This document shows positions 1 to 5,065 of a stretch of DNA of 5,065 nucleotides, in pieces. Within the stretch, counting starts at the first letter, position 1. Each line of letters opens with the position of its first letter. Position numbers and translations under genes: made by a program. Origin of the DNA: Candidatus Gastranaerophilales bacterium (lineage in GTDB: Bacteria; Cyanobacteriota; Vampirovibrionia; Gastranaerophilales; UBA9971); contig JANQGS010000269.1 of NCBI GenBank assembly GCA_028277195.1, positions 1 through 5,065 of the forward strand, read 5' to 3'. The notes beneath the pieces were generated by a model. That model was given only the letters and a program-made list of their open reading frames with translations. It was not told where the DNA came from and ran no database searches.

Positions 1-550
1 TAGGCAACGTTGTTACGGCACGCTCTGTTTCGTCAAGATTAAGGTATTCAACGATTGCTTCTGTATTTGTTTTTATATTATTATAACTCTGCCGCACAAG
101 TTTAGGGCTGCCTGTTGAGCCGGAGGTCGTCAACAACAGCGCAAGTTCGTCGTGGAGTTTATACTCCCTGTTATAAGGCGTTTTTAGCAGTGTATAGGAC
201 AGGTTTGAGTATACTTTTTTAAATTCCTTAAATTTTTCCGCAAGTTTATCCGGCACATATATATAATCAGGCTTATAAGTTTTTAAAAAATTGCCCGGCA
301 TCTCTTCACCCAAATCCGCGGAAAGCATTAAAGGCACAATATTATTGTTCAAAAAGCCGATGTAACCGACAAGCGAGCCTATTTCATTGGCGCATAGGTT
401 AAAAACAAGACATCTTCCGTTAATATTGGAAGTTAAATCATTGCAGAATTTTTCCAGTTCATCATAAGAAATCCTTACCCCGTTTTCTGTGATTACTGCT
501 GTATTATATTTAAAACCGGTTACTTTATTTAAAAATTTTGTTTTCTTCAT
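1..550 (-). CDS. AMP-forming acyl/amino-acid ligase (ANL superfamily), N-terminal part only
   Basis: This gene starts at the ATG at 548-550 and runs off the left edge, giving 183 residues without a stop. An in-frame stop at 557-559 leaves this ATG as the first possible start after it. The diagnostic feature is the adenylate-forming signature TTSGSTGSPK at residues 141-150, the phosphate-binding loop of acyl-CoA synthetases, DltA-like proteins and NRPS adenylation domains. The preceding 140 residues look like the usual N-terminal subdomain. Family knowledge: these enzymes activate a carboxylic acid with ATP to an acyl-adenylate and pass it to CoA or a carrier-protein thiol. An ACP gene lies in the same operon, so loading of that ACP is the natural inference. 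The substrate-binding pocket lies outside the window, so the acid cannot be guessed. The start overlaps the end of the NeuD-like gene by 26 bases. The Shine-Dalgarno is poor (AGGG about 11 bases upstream), so translation may depend on coupling. Confidence 0.9.
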   Translation of the reverse strand, partial: MKKTKFLNKVTGFKYNTAVITENGVRISYDELEKFCNDLTSNINGRCLVFNLCANEIGSLVGYIGFLNNNIVPLMLSADLGEEMPGNFLKTYKPDYIYVPDKLAEKFKEFKKVYSNLSYTLLKTPYNREYKLHDELALLLTTSGSTGSPKLVRQSYNNIKTNTEAIVEYLNLDETERAVTTLP

Positions 551-1172
551 TTTTTCTTATAACCCTGGCAGGATTACCTAATACAATCATATCAGGAGGA
601 ACGTCGGAAAAAACACTTGAACCCATCCCGATTATAGAATTGCTTCCGATATTTAATTTTTCTTTAATATTAGCCCCCATTCCAACATAAACCTTATCGC
701 CAAAAACATCCCCGCCGCCGGGAAAGACTCCTGATGAAATTATTGAGTGTTTTCCCACTGATATATCGTGTCCGATATTTACAGATGCCTGAATCAGCGA
801 ATTGGCCTTTATATGAGAACCATTGGCAATTAAAACCCAGGGGGATATTATACAACCCTCTTCGATTACTGAATCATCAGATATAATTGCACCGGGGTCG
901 ATAAGGGTTGCAATTTTTAAACTGTTTTGTTTTAAACGGTTGTACAGTTTTTCTCGTGAATCAGGTTCGCCTACTGCCACAATGCATTCAGTATCTTTTA
1001 GGGAAAAAATTTCTTCAAATTTAAAGACCTTTATACCGTTTAAATTATTTTCTCCCCTTATATCGTCAATAAAAGAAATTTCTGACCAGCGCTTTTCTTT
1101 TTTATTGATTCTTTTTGCCAAATCATACACTTCTTTGCCTAAGCCGCCGGAGCCGTATATCAGTAAAATCAT
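525..1172 (-). CDS. neuD: NeuD/PglD-like sugar acyltransferase (left-handed beta-helix)
   Basis: A 215-residue protein of the usual NeuD/PglD length. The N-terminal part (about residues 1-90) is a Rossmann-like sugar-nucleotide-binding domain opening with ILLIYGSGGLGKEV, whose GxGG loop is typical. From about residue 92 to 200 come imperfect hexapeptide repeats of the left-handed beta-helix, ending in the family's LGNPARVI motif. His135, in NIGHDISVG, sits where PglD-type enzymes carry the catalytic base. Family role: transfer of an acetyl (or other acyl) group from a CoA donor to an amino or hydroxyl group of a sugar, in the cytoplasm. The start at 1172 is chosen because it forms an ATGA overlap with the NeuB stop, has GGAGAG five bases upstream (1178-1183), and begins exactly at the conserved first strand. 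A longer frame reaching 1226 only adds unrelated residues from inside neuB. Given the neighbouring ACP module, the donor may not be acetyl-CoA; that is inference. Confidence 0.9.
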   Translation of the reverse strand: MILLIYGSGGLGKEVYDLAKRINKKEKRWSEISFIDDIRGENNLNGIKVFKFEEIFSLKDTECIVAVGEPDSREKLYNRLKQNSLKIATLIDPGAIISDDSVIEEGCIISPWVLIANGSHIKANSLIQASVNIGHDISVGKHSIISSGVFPGGGDVFGDKVYVGMGANIKEKLNIGSNSIIGMGSSVFSDVPPDMIVLGNPARVIRKNEENKIFK

Positions 1173-2209
1173 TTTTGCTCTCCAACATCTGATTCTAAAA
1201 TCATTGTATCCGCCGCAATGTCGCATTTTAAAACACGCCCTATTAACGTTTTTGTTTTTTCGGGAGGCAGGCCGGTGCCCGGGCGTTTTAAATCAATGTC
1301 TGCCGCGCGTATTTTCGTACCTTTAGCTAAATCTCTTGTTGCAACAACGCTTCTGCGCATCTTTTCTCTTTGCTCATATTCAGCCCGGGAAACAATACGT
1401 TCCCGTGTCCCCATTGCTTCATAAACATTATCGCAATCCTGAACCAGTTTCGCCATTTCATCAGGTTCTATTGCCATATTATTATCCATCCCCATTTTTG
1501 TTTTATCCAGGGTGAAATGTTTTTCAATAACACACGCCCCAAGAGCAGTCGCTGCCGAGGCAATTTCCGTTCCGAGCGTGTGGTCTGAAAAACCGACAGG
1601 ATATTGCGGAAATTCATTTCTTAAACCTGTTATGTTATTCAGGTTAACAGTACAGGGCACAGCCGGATAAATAGAAATACAATGCAGTAGTATTAACCGG
1701 GAATTGCCGACTTCTTCAAATACTTTAACAGCTTTTTTTATTTCATACATTTCAGCCATTCCTGTCGATAAAATTACGGGAAGTCCCTTTTGGGCTATAT
1801 ATCTTAAATATTCGTAATTATTTATATCCATGGATGCCACTTTAATATACGGGACATTACATTTTTCAGCCAGAAAATCAACTTCTTTTTTTGAATACGG
1901 CGTTGATGAAAAAGAAATGCCTGTATTCTTGCAAAAATCGGCAATATCGAGTAATTCATCTTCTGATAAAGAAAATTTTTGAACAATTCTTTTTGCAATC
2001 GGGTTTGCATCGTAATATGGCCTGGAATATAAGGATTCCCGTGACCAGGATTGGAATTTTACGCAGTTACAACCGGCTTCTCCGGCTTTTCCCGCCATTT
2101 CTTTTGCGGTGTCTATGTCTCCGTTATGACTGGAATTAACTTCCGCGACAATATAAGGTTTTTTATAATCACCAATAACGGTTTTATCTCTTAAAATAAC
2201 TTCAGCCAT
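1169..2209 (-). CDS. neuB: NeuB-family nonulosonic acid synthase
   Basis: A full-length protein of 346 residues with the two standard domains. Residues 1 to about 280 form the PEP-condensing TIM barrel, and about 286-346 the SAF (antifreeze-like) domain. Barrel landmarks are VAEVNSSHNGD (21-31), VKFQS (50-54), KVASMDINN (123-131), LSTGMA (147-152), LHCISIYPA (175-183), GFSDHT (206-211) and IEKHF (228-232). His210 and His231 are 21 residues apart, the spacing of the metal-binding histidines of meningococcal NeuB. Known reaction: condensation of phosphoenolpyruvate with an N-acyl-hexosamine (such as ManNAc or its 6-deoxy diamino analogues) to give sialic, legionaminic or pseudaminic acid. The loop after IEKHF reads MGMDNNMAIEPDE instead of the common GPDHxxSLEP form, so the exact sugar product should not be assumed. 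The gene has the strongest ribosome binding site in the operon. No NeuA cytidylyltransferase or NeuC epimerase is in the window. Confidence 0.95.
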   Translation of the reverse strand: MAEVILRDKTVIGDYKKPYIVAEVNSSHNGDIDTAKEMAGKAGEAGCNCVKFQSWSRESLYSRPYYDANPIAKRIVQKFSLSEDELLDIADFCKNTGISFSSTPYSKKEVDFLAEKCNVPYIKVASMDINNYEYLRYIAQKGLPVILSTGMAEMYEIKKAVKVFEEVGNSRLILLHCISIYPAVPCTVNLNNITGLRNEFPQYPVGFSDHTLGTEIASAATALGACVIEKHFTLDKTKMGMDNNMAIEPDEMAKLVQDCDNVYEAMGTRERIVSRAEYEQREKMRRSVVATRDLAKGTKIRAADIDLKRPGTGLPPEKTKTLIGRVLKCDIAADTMILESDVGEQK

Positions 2210-2215
2210 TTCGCT

Positions 2216-2223
2216 TCACCTCC
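2216..2223 (-). promoter_or_regulatory. strong Shine-Dalgarno of the neuB-like gene
   Basis: On the minus strand this reads GGAGGTGA, an eight-base match to the 3' end of bacterial 16S rRNA, six bases before the ATG at 2207-2209. It lies in the 22-base gap after the ThDP-enzyme gene, the widest gap in the operon. Other junctions here show weaker sites (AAGGAA, AAGGA, GGAGAG), so NeuB may be translated more strongly and independently of its upstream neighbour. It also fixes the neuB start. Confidence 0.85.
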
Positions 2224-2231
2224 CTTTCCCT

Positions 2232-4013
2232 TTATTCGTCAACTGGTTCTATTATCATTTCGGATAAAAACAGGTCCCTGTCCAGAAATGGGGACTGGTC
2301 TTCAATGGGGGGCTGTACAAAACGCCCGTTTTTACCCTTTCTGTAGGAACTGTGAATATATCCCTGGTCTTCCTTGGCTATGATTTCACAAATAATTGCT
2401 TTATCTGAGTTTAAAACGGTTTCTAATTTCGTGTCCAACTCCGAGGTCGATGAAATTTTTTCATAATGAATATTGAAGCAATCAGCGACTTTCCCGAAAT
2501 CAGGACAGGAAATGCCGTTTTCCTCATCTGTGCCTATTGTCCTGGTCCTGAATAAGTCCTTTTGTCTTTTACGAATAACAGCATAGCAATTATTGTTAAT
2601 TACGAGTATTTTTACCGGCAATTTATTATAGCTTATGGTTTGCAGCTCCTGTAAATTCATCATAATCGAGCCATCGCCTATTACGGCAATGATTGGTTTT
2701 CCGGAAGCATAATACGCGCCGATGGCCGCCGGTAGGGCATACCCCATAGCTCCCTGCGAGGCGGGGTGAATACAGCGCTGGTTTTTTCCGAACCCTATCG
2801 TCGTCGGAATAATTAATTCCTCGAGCCCCGCATCGGTAATGCATACGGAATTATCAGGCAAATGCGCGGTTAATGACTCGGCAAGATGATATAAATCCAC
2901 TTTTTCCGATTGTTTATATCTATTCTCGGTTTTGGGAAAAATATTTTTCCAGTGCTTACATTTTTCTATCCAGGTATCTTTTGCGGCGGTTATATTTTTG
3001 TCCGTTAATTCATCAAGGAATTCCCTGACATCAGAAATAATAAGCCTGTTTATTTTTTCCCGGTGTTTTTTGTGTTCGTGCGGGTCAATATCAACAGCAA
3101 TTATTTTTGCGTTTCGGGCAAACTTTTCAATATCACCTGTCACCATAGAGGAAAGCCTGCACCCGAGTACAAGAATTAAATCGGAATTCTGCAACGCGAA
3201 ATTCGCCGCACGATTTGCTCCCATAGTTCCGACACACCCTATTGAAAGAACTTTTTGCGAGTCAACGGTATCAGTGGCTGAACTTGCATAAACAACAGGC
3301 AGTTCATATTTATCCAGAAATATGCTTAGTTGTTCTTCAGCGCAGGAAGAACGAACGCCGCTCCCTATTAATACAATTGGCCGTTCAGCATTTTTTAACG
3401 CTTCTGCCGCATAATTTATATCATTTGAGGAAAAAGACTTTTGCGCTTTTTTACCGGGAATAAATCTTTTTAGCTCACCCGGTTCTATGCGCATATTCTG
3501 GATATCCAGCGGAATATCTATCCAGGCAGGTCCTTTTCGTCCGGATTGCGCCGAATATATAGCTTTATCCATTTCATAAACAATATCATTCGGGTTTACA
3601 ATCATTGCCGCATATTTGGTGATTGGGCTGACAATGCTTATAATATCAGCTTCTTGCTGGCCGTATGTGCGAATGGGAAGTTTTGTATAACGTACTGTTT
3701 CCTCAAGTTTGTTTTGACCGGAAATAAAAATACACGGAATATTATCCTGCCAGGCGCATAATACGCCCGTTACCGCATTTGTCCCGGCACATCCGGTGGA
3801 TACCAGGCAAGCTCCCGTTTTTCCGTTCATTTGAGAATATGCCATTGCTGCATAAGAAGCGGATTGCTCATGGTGGACTGATATGCTTTGAATTTTATCA
3901 TGGCGTGCTAATGCGTCTGTCAGGTACAATATCCCGCGTCCCGTAACCGTAAATACATGTTTACAGTCCTCTTCATATAATCTTTGCATAACATAATCTG
4001 CAATACGAATCAT
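2232..4013 (-). CDS. acetolactate-synthase-like thiamine diphosphate enzyme
   Basis: A complete 593-residue protein with the three-domain layout of the pyruvate-oxidase/IlvB family: pyrimidine domain about 1-170, central domain about 195-330, pyrophosphate domain about 370-555. The cofactor-activating glutamate is Glu49 in VHHEQSA. The ThDP/Mg site is GDGS at 446-449, followed 26 residues later by NNN (473-475). Family chemistry is decarboxylation of a 2-keto acid, usually pyruvate, and transfer of the resulting C2 unit to a carbonyl acceptor. There is no small regulatory subunit (ilvN) and no other branched-chain amino acid gene nearby, so housekeeping acetolactate synthesis is unlikely. Related enzymes in sugar loci, such as YerE of yersiniose synthesis, attach a C2 branch to a keto-sugar nucleotide; a role of that type, or production of an acyl precursor, is inferred. 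The gene starts two bases after the hotdog gene's stop, with AAGGAA (4019-4024) as ribosome binding site. Confidence 0.92.
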   Translation of the reverse strand: MIRIADYVMQRLYEEDCKHVFTVTGRGILYLTDALARHDKIQSISVHHEQSASYAAMAYSQMNGKTGACLVSTGCAGTNAVTGVLCAWQDNIPCIFISGQNKLEETVRYTKLPIRTYGQQEADIISIVSPITKYAAMIVNPNDIVYEMDKAIYSAQSGRKGPAWIDIPLDIQNMRIEPGELKRFIPGKKAQKSFSSNDINYAAEALKNAERPIVLIGSGVRSSCAEEQLSIFLDKYELPVVYASSATDTVDSQKVLSIGCVGTMGANRAANFALQNSDLILVLGCRLSSMVTGDIEKFARNAKIIAVDIDPHEHKKHREKINRLIISDVREFLDELTDKNITAAKDTWIEKCKHWKNIFPKTENRYKQSEKVDLYHLAESLTAHLPDNSVCITDAGLEELIIPTTIGFGKNQRCIHPASQGAMGYALPAAIGAYYASGKPIIAVIGDGSIMMNLQELQTISYNKLPVKILVINNNCYAVIRKRQKDLFRTRTIGTDEENGISCPDFGKVADCFNIHYEKISSTSELDTKLETVLNSDKAIICEIIAKEDQGYIHSSYRKGKNGRFVQPPIEDQSPFLDRDLFLSEMIIEPVDE

Positions 4014-4015
4014 TT

Positions 4016-4501
4016 TTATTCCTTGCTCGATTTTGGCCTGAATTCTTTCATAATATCCGGAATGGCTATAACTAACTCTATCCGGCAGGCTATTTCTCCT
4101 TTTACATATCCGGTGGCTTTTCCCTGTGCCAGGCCTCTGCGGTAAGAAGCCAGTGTTGCTTCAATGTCCATACGCTCCCCGGGTATGATTTTTTTCTTAA
4201 AATTTGCATTCTTTACTGATACGAAGCCTGTTTTTTTCCCTTTGTTTTCAGGGAAGGTTAAAAACGTCATCAAAAATACCTGGGTCAATGTTTCTATTTG
4301 TACAAATCCCGGCACATTCGGCTCATCTTCAAAATGCGCCGGGAAAAACCATTCATTATATGTGAAATTTTTATAACCTTTTGCGCTTTTACCCGCAATG
4401 GCCTCTTCGATAAAATCCACAAAAAAACAGGGATATCTGTTTTGTTGATATTGTTGTATTTCATAAGCATCCAGGTTTTTTAAAATAAGTTCTTCTGTCA
4501 T
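4016..4501 (-). CDS. FabZ-like hotdog-fold 3-hydroxyacyl-ACP dehydratase homologue
   Basis: A 161-residue protein with the FabZ pattern: RYPCFFVDFIEE (22-33) matches the N-terminal RYPFLLVDR element, and FFPAHFEDEPNVPGFVQIETLTQ (52-74, written here only in outline: AHF, EPNVPG, IETLTQ) matches the active-site block. His56 and Glu70 are 14 residues apart, the spacing of the FabZ catalytic His/Glu pair, so it may be active. Differences from classical FabZ are Ala for the Gly before the catalytic His, acidic EDEP for PGxP, and Asn21 for the usual His before RYP. Family reaction: removal of water from a 3-hydroxyacyl-ACP. In this operon it more likely acts on, or protects, a special acyl group held on the neighbouring ACP than in bulk fatty-acid synthesis; that is inference. 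A ribosome binding site AAGGA (4509-4513) overlaps the ACP stop codon, suggesting coupled translation. Confidence 0.85.
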   Translation of the reverse strand: MTEELILKNLDAYEIQQYQQNRYPCFFVDFIEEAIAGKSAKGYKNFTYNEWFFPAHFEDEPNVPGFVQIETLTQVFLMTFLTFPENKGKKTGFVSVKNANFKKKIIPGERMDIEATLASYRRGLAQGKATGYVKGEIACRIELVIAIPDIMKEFRPKSSKE

Positions 4502-4511
4502 TTTCTTTTCC

Positions 4512-4748
4512 TTATAATTCCATGTTATATTTTTTTAAAATATCCCGCCCTTTTTCAAAAGAACTAAAATCCACAATATCATCGGGTTCCAGCATAATCG
4601 AAAAAGCGTCTTCGATTGCCGCTATCAATCCCATATGACCAACTGAATCCCAGGCTTCAATATCCTGGTATTTTAAACCTTTTGTTTGTTCTTCCGTGAT
4701 GCTAAAAGTGGATACAAAAACATTTGTATATTTTTCCAAATTTACCAT
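4512..4748 (-). CDS. acyl carrier protein, glycan-locus type
   Basis: A small acidic protein of 78 residues from the ATG at 4746-4748. The phosphopantetheine attachment site is Ser35 in EAWDSVGHMGL, where DSVGH replaces the DSLD/DSLT of fatty-acid ACPs. Helix II (about 35-50) and the IEDAFSIMLEPDDIVDF segment, followed by SFEKGRDILKK, are typical of stand-alone ACPs found in polysaccharide and flagellin-glycosylation clusters. Role: carries an acyl or aminoacyl group as a thioester on the phosphopantetheine arm, after activation by an AMP ligase. The frame is open further upstream to a TTG at 4784, but that start has no ribosome binding site and adds twelve residues (THNNKW-type) not expected in ACPs; the ATG has only a weak purine-rich AAAGAA upstream. 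First gene of the operon. Confidence 0.9.
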   Translation of the reverse strand: MVNLEKYTNVFVSTFSITEEQTKGLKYQDIEAWDSVGHMGLIAAIEDAFSIMLEPDDIVDFSSFEKGRDILKKYNMEL

Positions 4749-4783
4749 GAATTTCTTTATCCATTTATTATTATGTATAGTCA

Positions 4784-4812
4784 ATGATATAATAAATTAG
4801 TTGTTCGTTCAA
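4784..4812 (-). promoter_or_regulatory. possible sigma-70 promoter of the ACP-to-ligase operon
   Basis: On the minus strand a TTGAAC hexamer (4807-4812) lies 17 bases before TATCAT (4784-4789), matching the -35 and -10 consensus at 4 and 5 of 6 positions. Transcription would start near 4777, leaving about 30 bases of leader before the ACP ATG. The stretch is A+T-rich, so chance matches are likely. An alternative -35, TTGACT at 4779-4784, would place initiation almost on the ATG and is less attractive. This is the only non-coding space upstream of the operon in the window. Confidence 0.35.
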
Positions 4813-4837
4813 AATTATTAAAAGAAAACAAGTCATG

Positions 4838-4858
4838 AGGAAGAAGGAAAATCTTCCT
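4838..4858. repeat. perfect 7-bp inverted repeat
   Basis: AGGAAGA (4838-4844) and TCTTCCT (4852-4858) are exact reverse complements separated by seven bases. The repeat lies upstream of the divergent ACP operon and partly inside the aminotransferase remnant. No T-run follows on either strand, so it is not a terminator. It could be an operator or simply chance in purine-rich DNA. Confidence 0.3.
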
Positions 4859-4970
4859 GTTGCAAAGCGAATAGTGGAAGAAGTTCTTTGCTTGCCTTTG
4901 TTTGTATGGCGGGTTAAAAGTTAATGATGTTGAAAAAATTTGTAATATACTAAATAGTTTAAAAAGATAG
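4850..4970 (+). pseudogene. C-terminal remnant of a DegT/DnrJ/EryC1/StrS sugar aminotransferase, frameshifted
   Basis: Reading from 4850 gives NLPVAKRIVEEVLCLPL, the pattern that precedes the end of PLP-dependent sugar aminotransferases. After a frame change the sequence continues YGGLKVNDVEKICNIL and stops at TAG 4968-4970. The family form is LPLYG-L...DVERICNII, so removing one copy of a tandem TTTG (4897-4900 and 4901-4904) restores one uninterrupted frame through LCLPLYGGL. Without the repair the frame ends at 4922-4924. Upstream, the same frame is open only to a stop at 4793-4795 and does not look like the family, so over 300 residues, including the PLP-lysine region, are missing. Family role: amination of a keto-sugar nucleotide, for example before diamino-sugar synthesis. 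It ends three bases before the acpS start and was probably co-transcribed with it. Confidence 0.75.
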
Positions 4971-4973
4971 AAT

Positions 4974-5065
4974 ATGATTAATATATTAAAAAATATTTCA
5001 ATAGGTACTGATATAGAAAACATAAAAAGATTTGAAAAATATTCTTCAAATAAAGAAGATGCCTT
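4974..5065 (+). CDS. acpS: AcpS-type holo-ACP synthase (phosphopantetheinyl transferase), N-terminal part
   Basis: The frame opens at ATG 4974-4976 and leaves the window after 30 complete codons. Residues 8-22 read ISIGTDIENIKRFEK, close to the IGIGTDIVEIERIEK opening of AcpS; Asp13 corresponds to the Mg-binding aspartate. The visible end (KEDA) is where AcpS proteins begin the 'xxFLxRIFTxxE' segment, so the remainder should lie just right of the window. Known reaction: transfer of 4'-phosphopantetheine from CoA to the ACP serine. It follows the aminotransferase remnant by three bases with only a weak AGATAG-like ribosome binding site, so it may once have relied on translation of that gene. 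It could be a locus-specific enzyme for the ACP on the other strand, or belong to another acyl system further right. Confidence 0.8.
   Translation, partial: MINILKNISIGTDIENIKRFEKYSSNKEDA

Noticed and set aside
1173..1226. Longer NeuD start at 1226
   Set aside because: The additional 18 residues are translated from inside the neuB frame and precede the conserved ILLIYGSGG strand; the ATG at 1172 has a GGAGAG site and an ATGA overlap.
823..1326. Plus-strand open frame of 167 codons opposite neuD and neuB
   Set aside because: It is antisense to two genes with clear conserved motifs, and its translation shows no domain pattern.
2932..3291. Plus-strand open frame of 119 codons with hydrophobic start
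   Set aside because: It lies wholly antisense to the ThDP enzyme; the apparent hydrophobic segment is the mirror of codons for that protein.
4749..4784. TTG at 4784 as the ACP start
   Set aside because: There is no ribosome binding site before it, it falls on the proposed -10 region, and the extra residues are not expected at the front of an ACP.
4838..4858. Inverted repeat read as a rho-independent terminator
   Set aside because: The stem is only 7 bp with mixed A/G composition and no T-run follows on either strand.
4897..4904. TTTG tandem as a phase-variation switch
   Set aside because: Two copies are too few for efficient slipped-strand switching, and the gene lacks its front part, so changing the repeat number would not restore a working protein.
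4781..5023. Minus-strand open frame of 80 codons covering the intergenic region
   Set aside because: It is rich in F, I and L from A+T-rich DNA, has no family resemblance, and runs antisense to the aminotransferase remnant and acpS start, which both show recognisable protein motifs.

Overview
The window is a piece of a bacterial surface-glycan (nonulosonic acid / sialic-acid-like) locus. Five complete genes and one truncated gene lie on the minus strand as one tight operon, transcribed right to left: acyl carrier protein (ACP) -> FabZ-like hotdog protein -> acetolactate-synthase-like ThDP enzyme -> NeuB-family synthase -> NeuD-like O-/N-acyltransferase -> AMP-forming acyl ligase (only its first 183 residues are inside the window). 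Junctions are very short: 10 nt, 2 nt and 22 nt gaps, then a 4-base ATGA overlap and a 26-base overlap. This implies one transcript with translational coupling.

The right end, about 4785-5065, has a different character. It reads in the opposite (+) direction and is more A+T-rich. It carries the C-terminal remnant of a DegT/DnrJ/EryC1/StrS-type sugar aminotransferase, broken by a 4-base TTTG duplication. Three bases after its stop comes the start of an AcpS-type phosphopantetheinyl transferase that leaves the window. The rest of the aminotransferase is absent, so the ACP-NeuB operon appears to abut, and probably replaced, the front of an older gene set. This is the mosaic structure typical of O-antigen, capsule and flagellin-glycosylation loci.

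How the genes may work together: NeuB condenses a hexosamine-derived sugar with phosphoenolpyruvate to a nine-carbon acid, and NeuD-like enzymes acylate such sugars. The AMP ligase, ACP and hotdog protein form an acyl-activation and carrier module that could prepare a non-acetyl acyl group for that decoration. The ThDP enzyme could add a two-carbon branch to a keto-sugar or make an acyl precursor. The AcpS on the other strand is a candidate for priming the ACP. All of this pathway logic is inference from gene neighbourhood; the family assignments rest on motifs visible in the translations.

The organism cannot be named. The DNA is moderately A+T-rich, uses ATG starts and AGGA/GGAGG-type ribosome binding sites, and gene order resembles polysaccharide islands of Gram-negative and other glycan-decorated bacteria. 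No RNA genes, CRISPR arrays, insertion sequences or convincing rho-independent terminators were seen.
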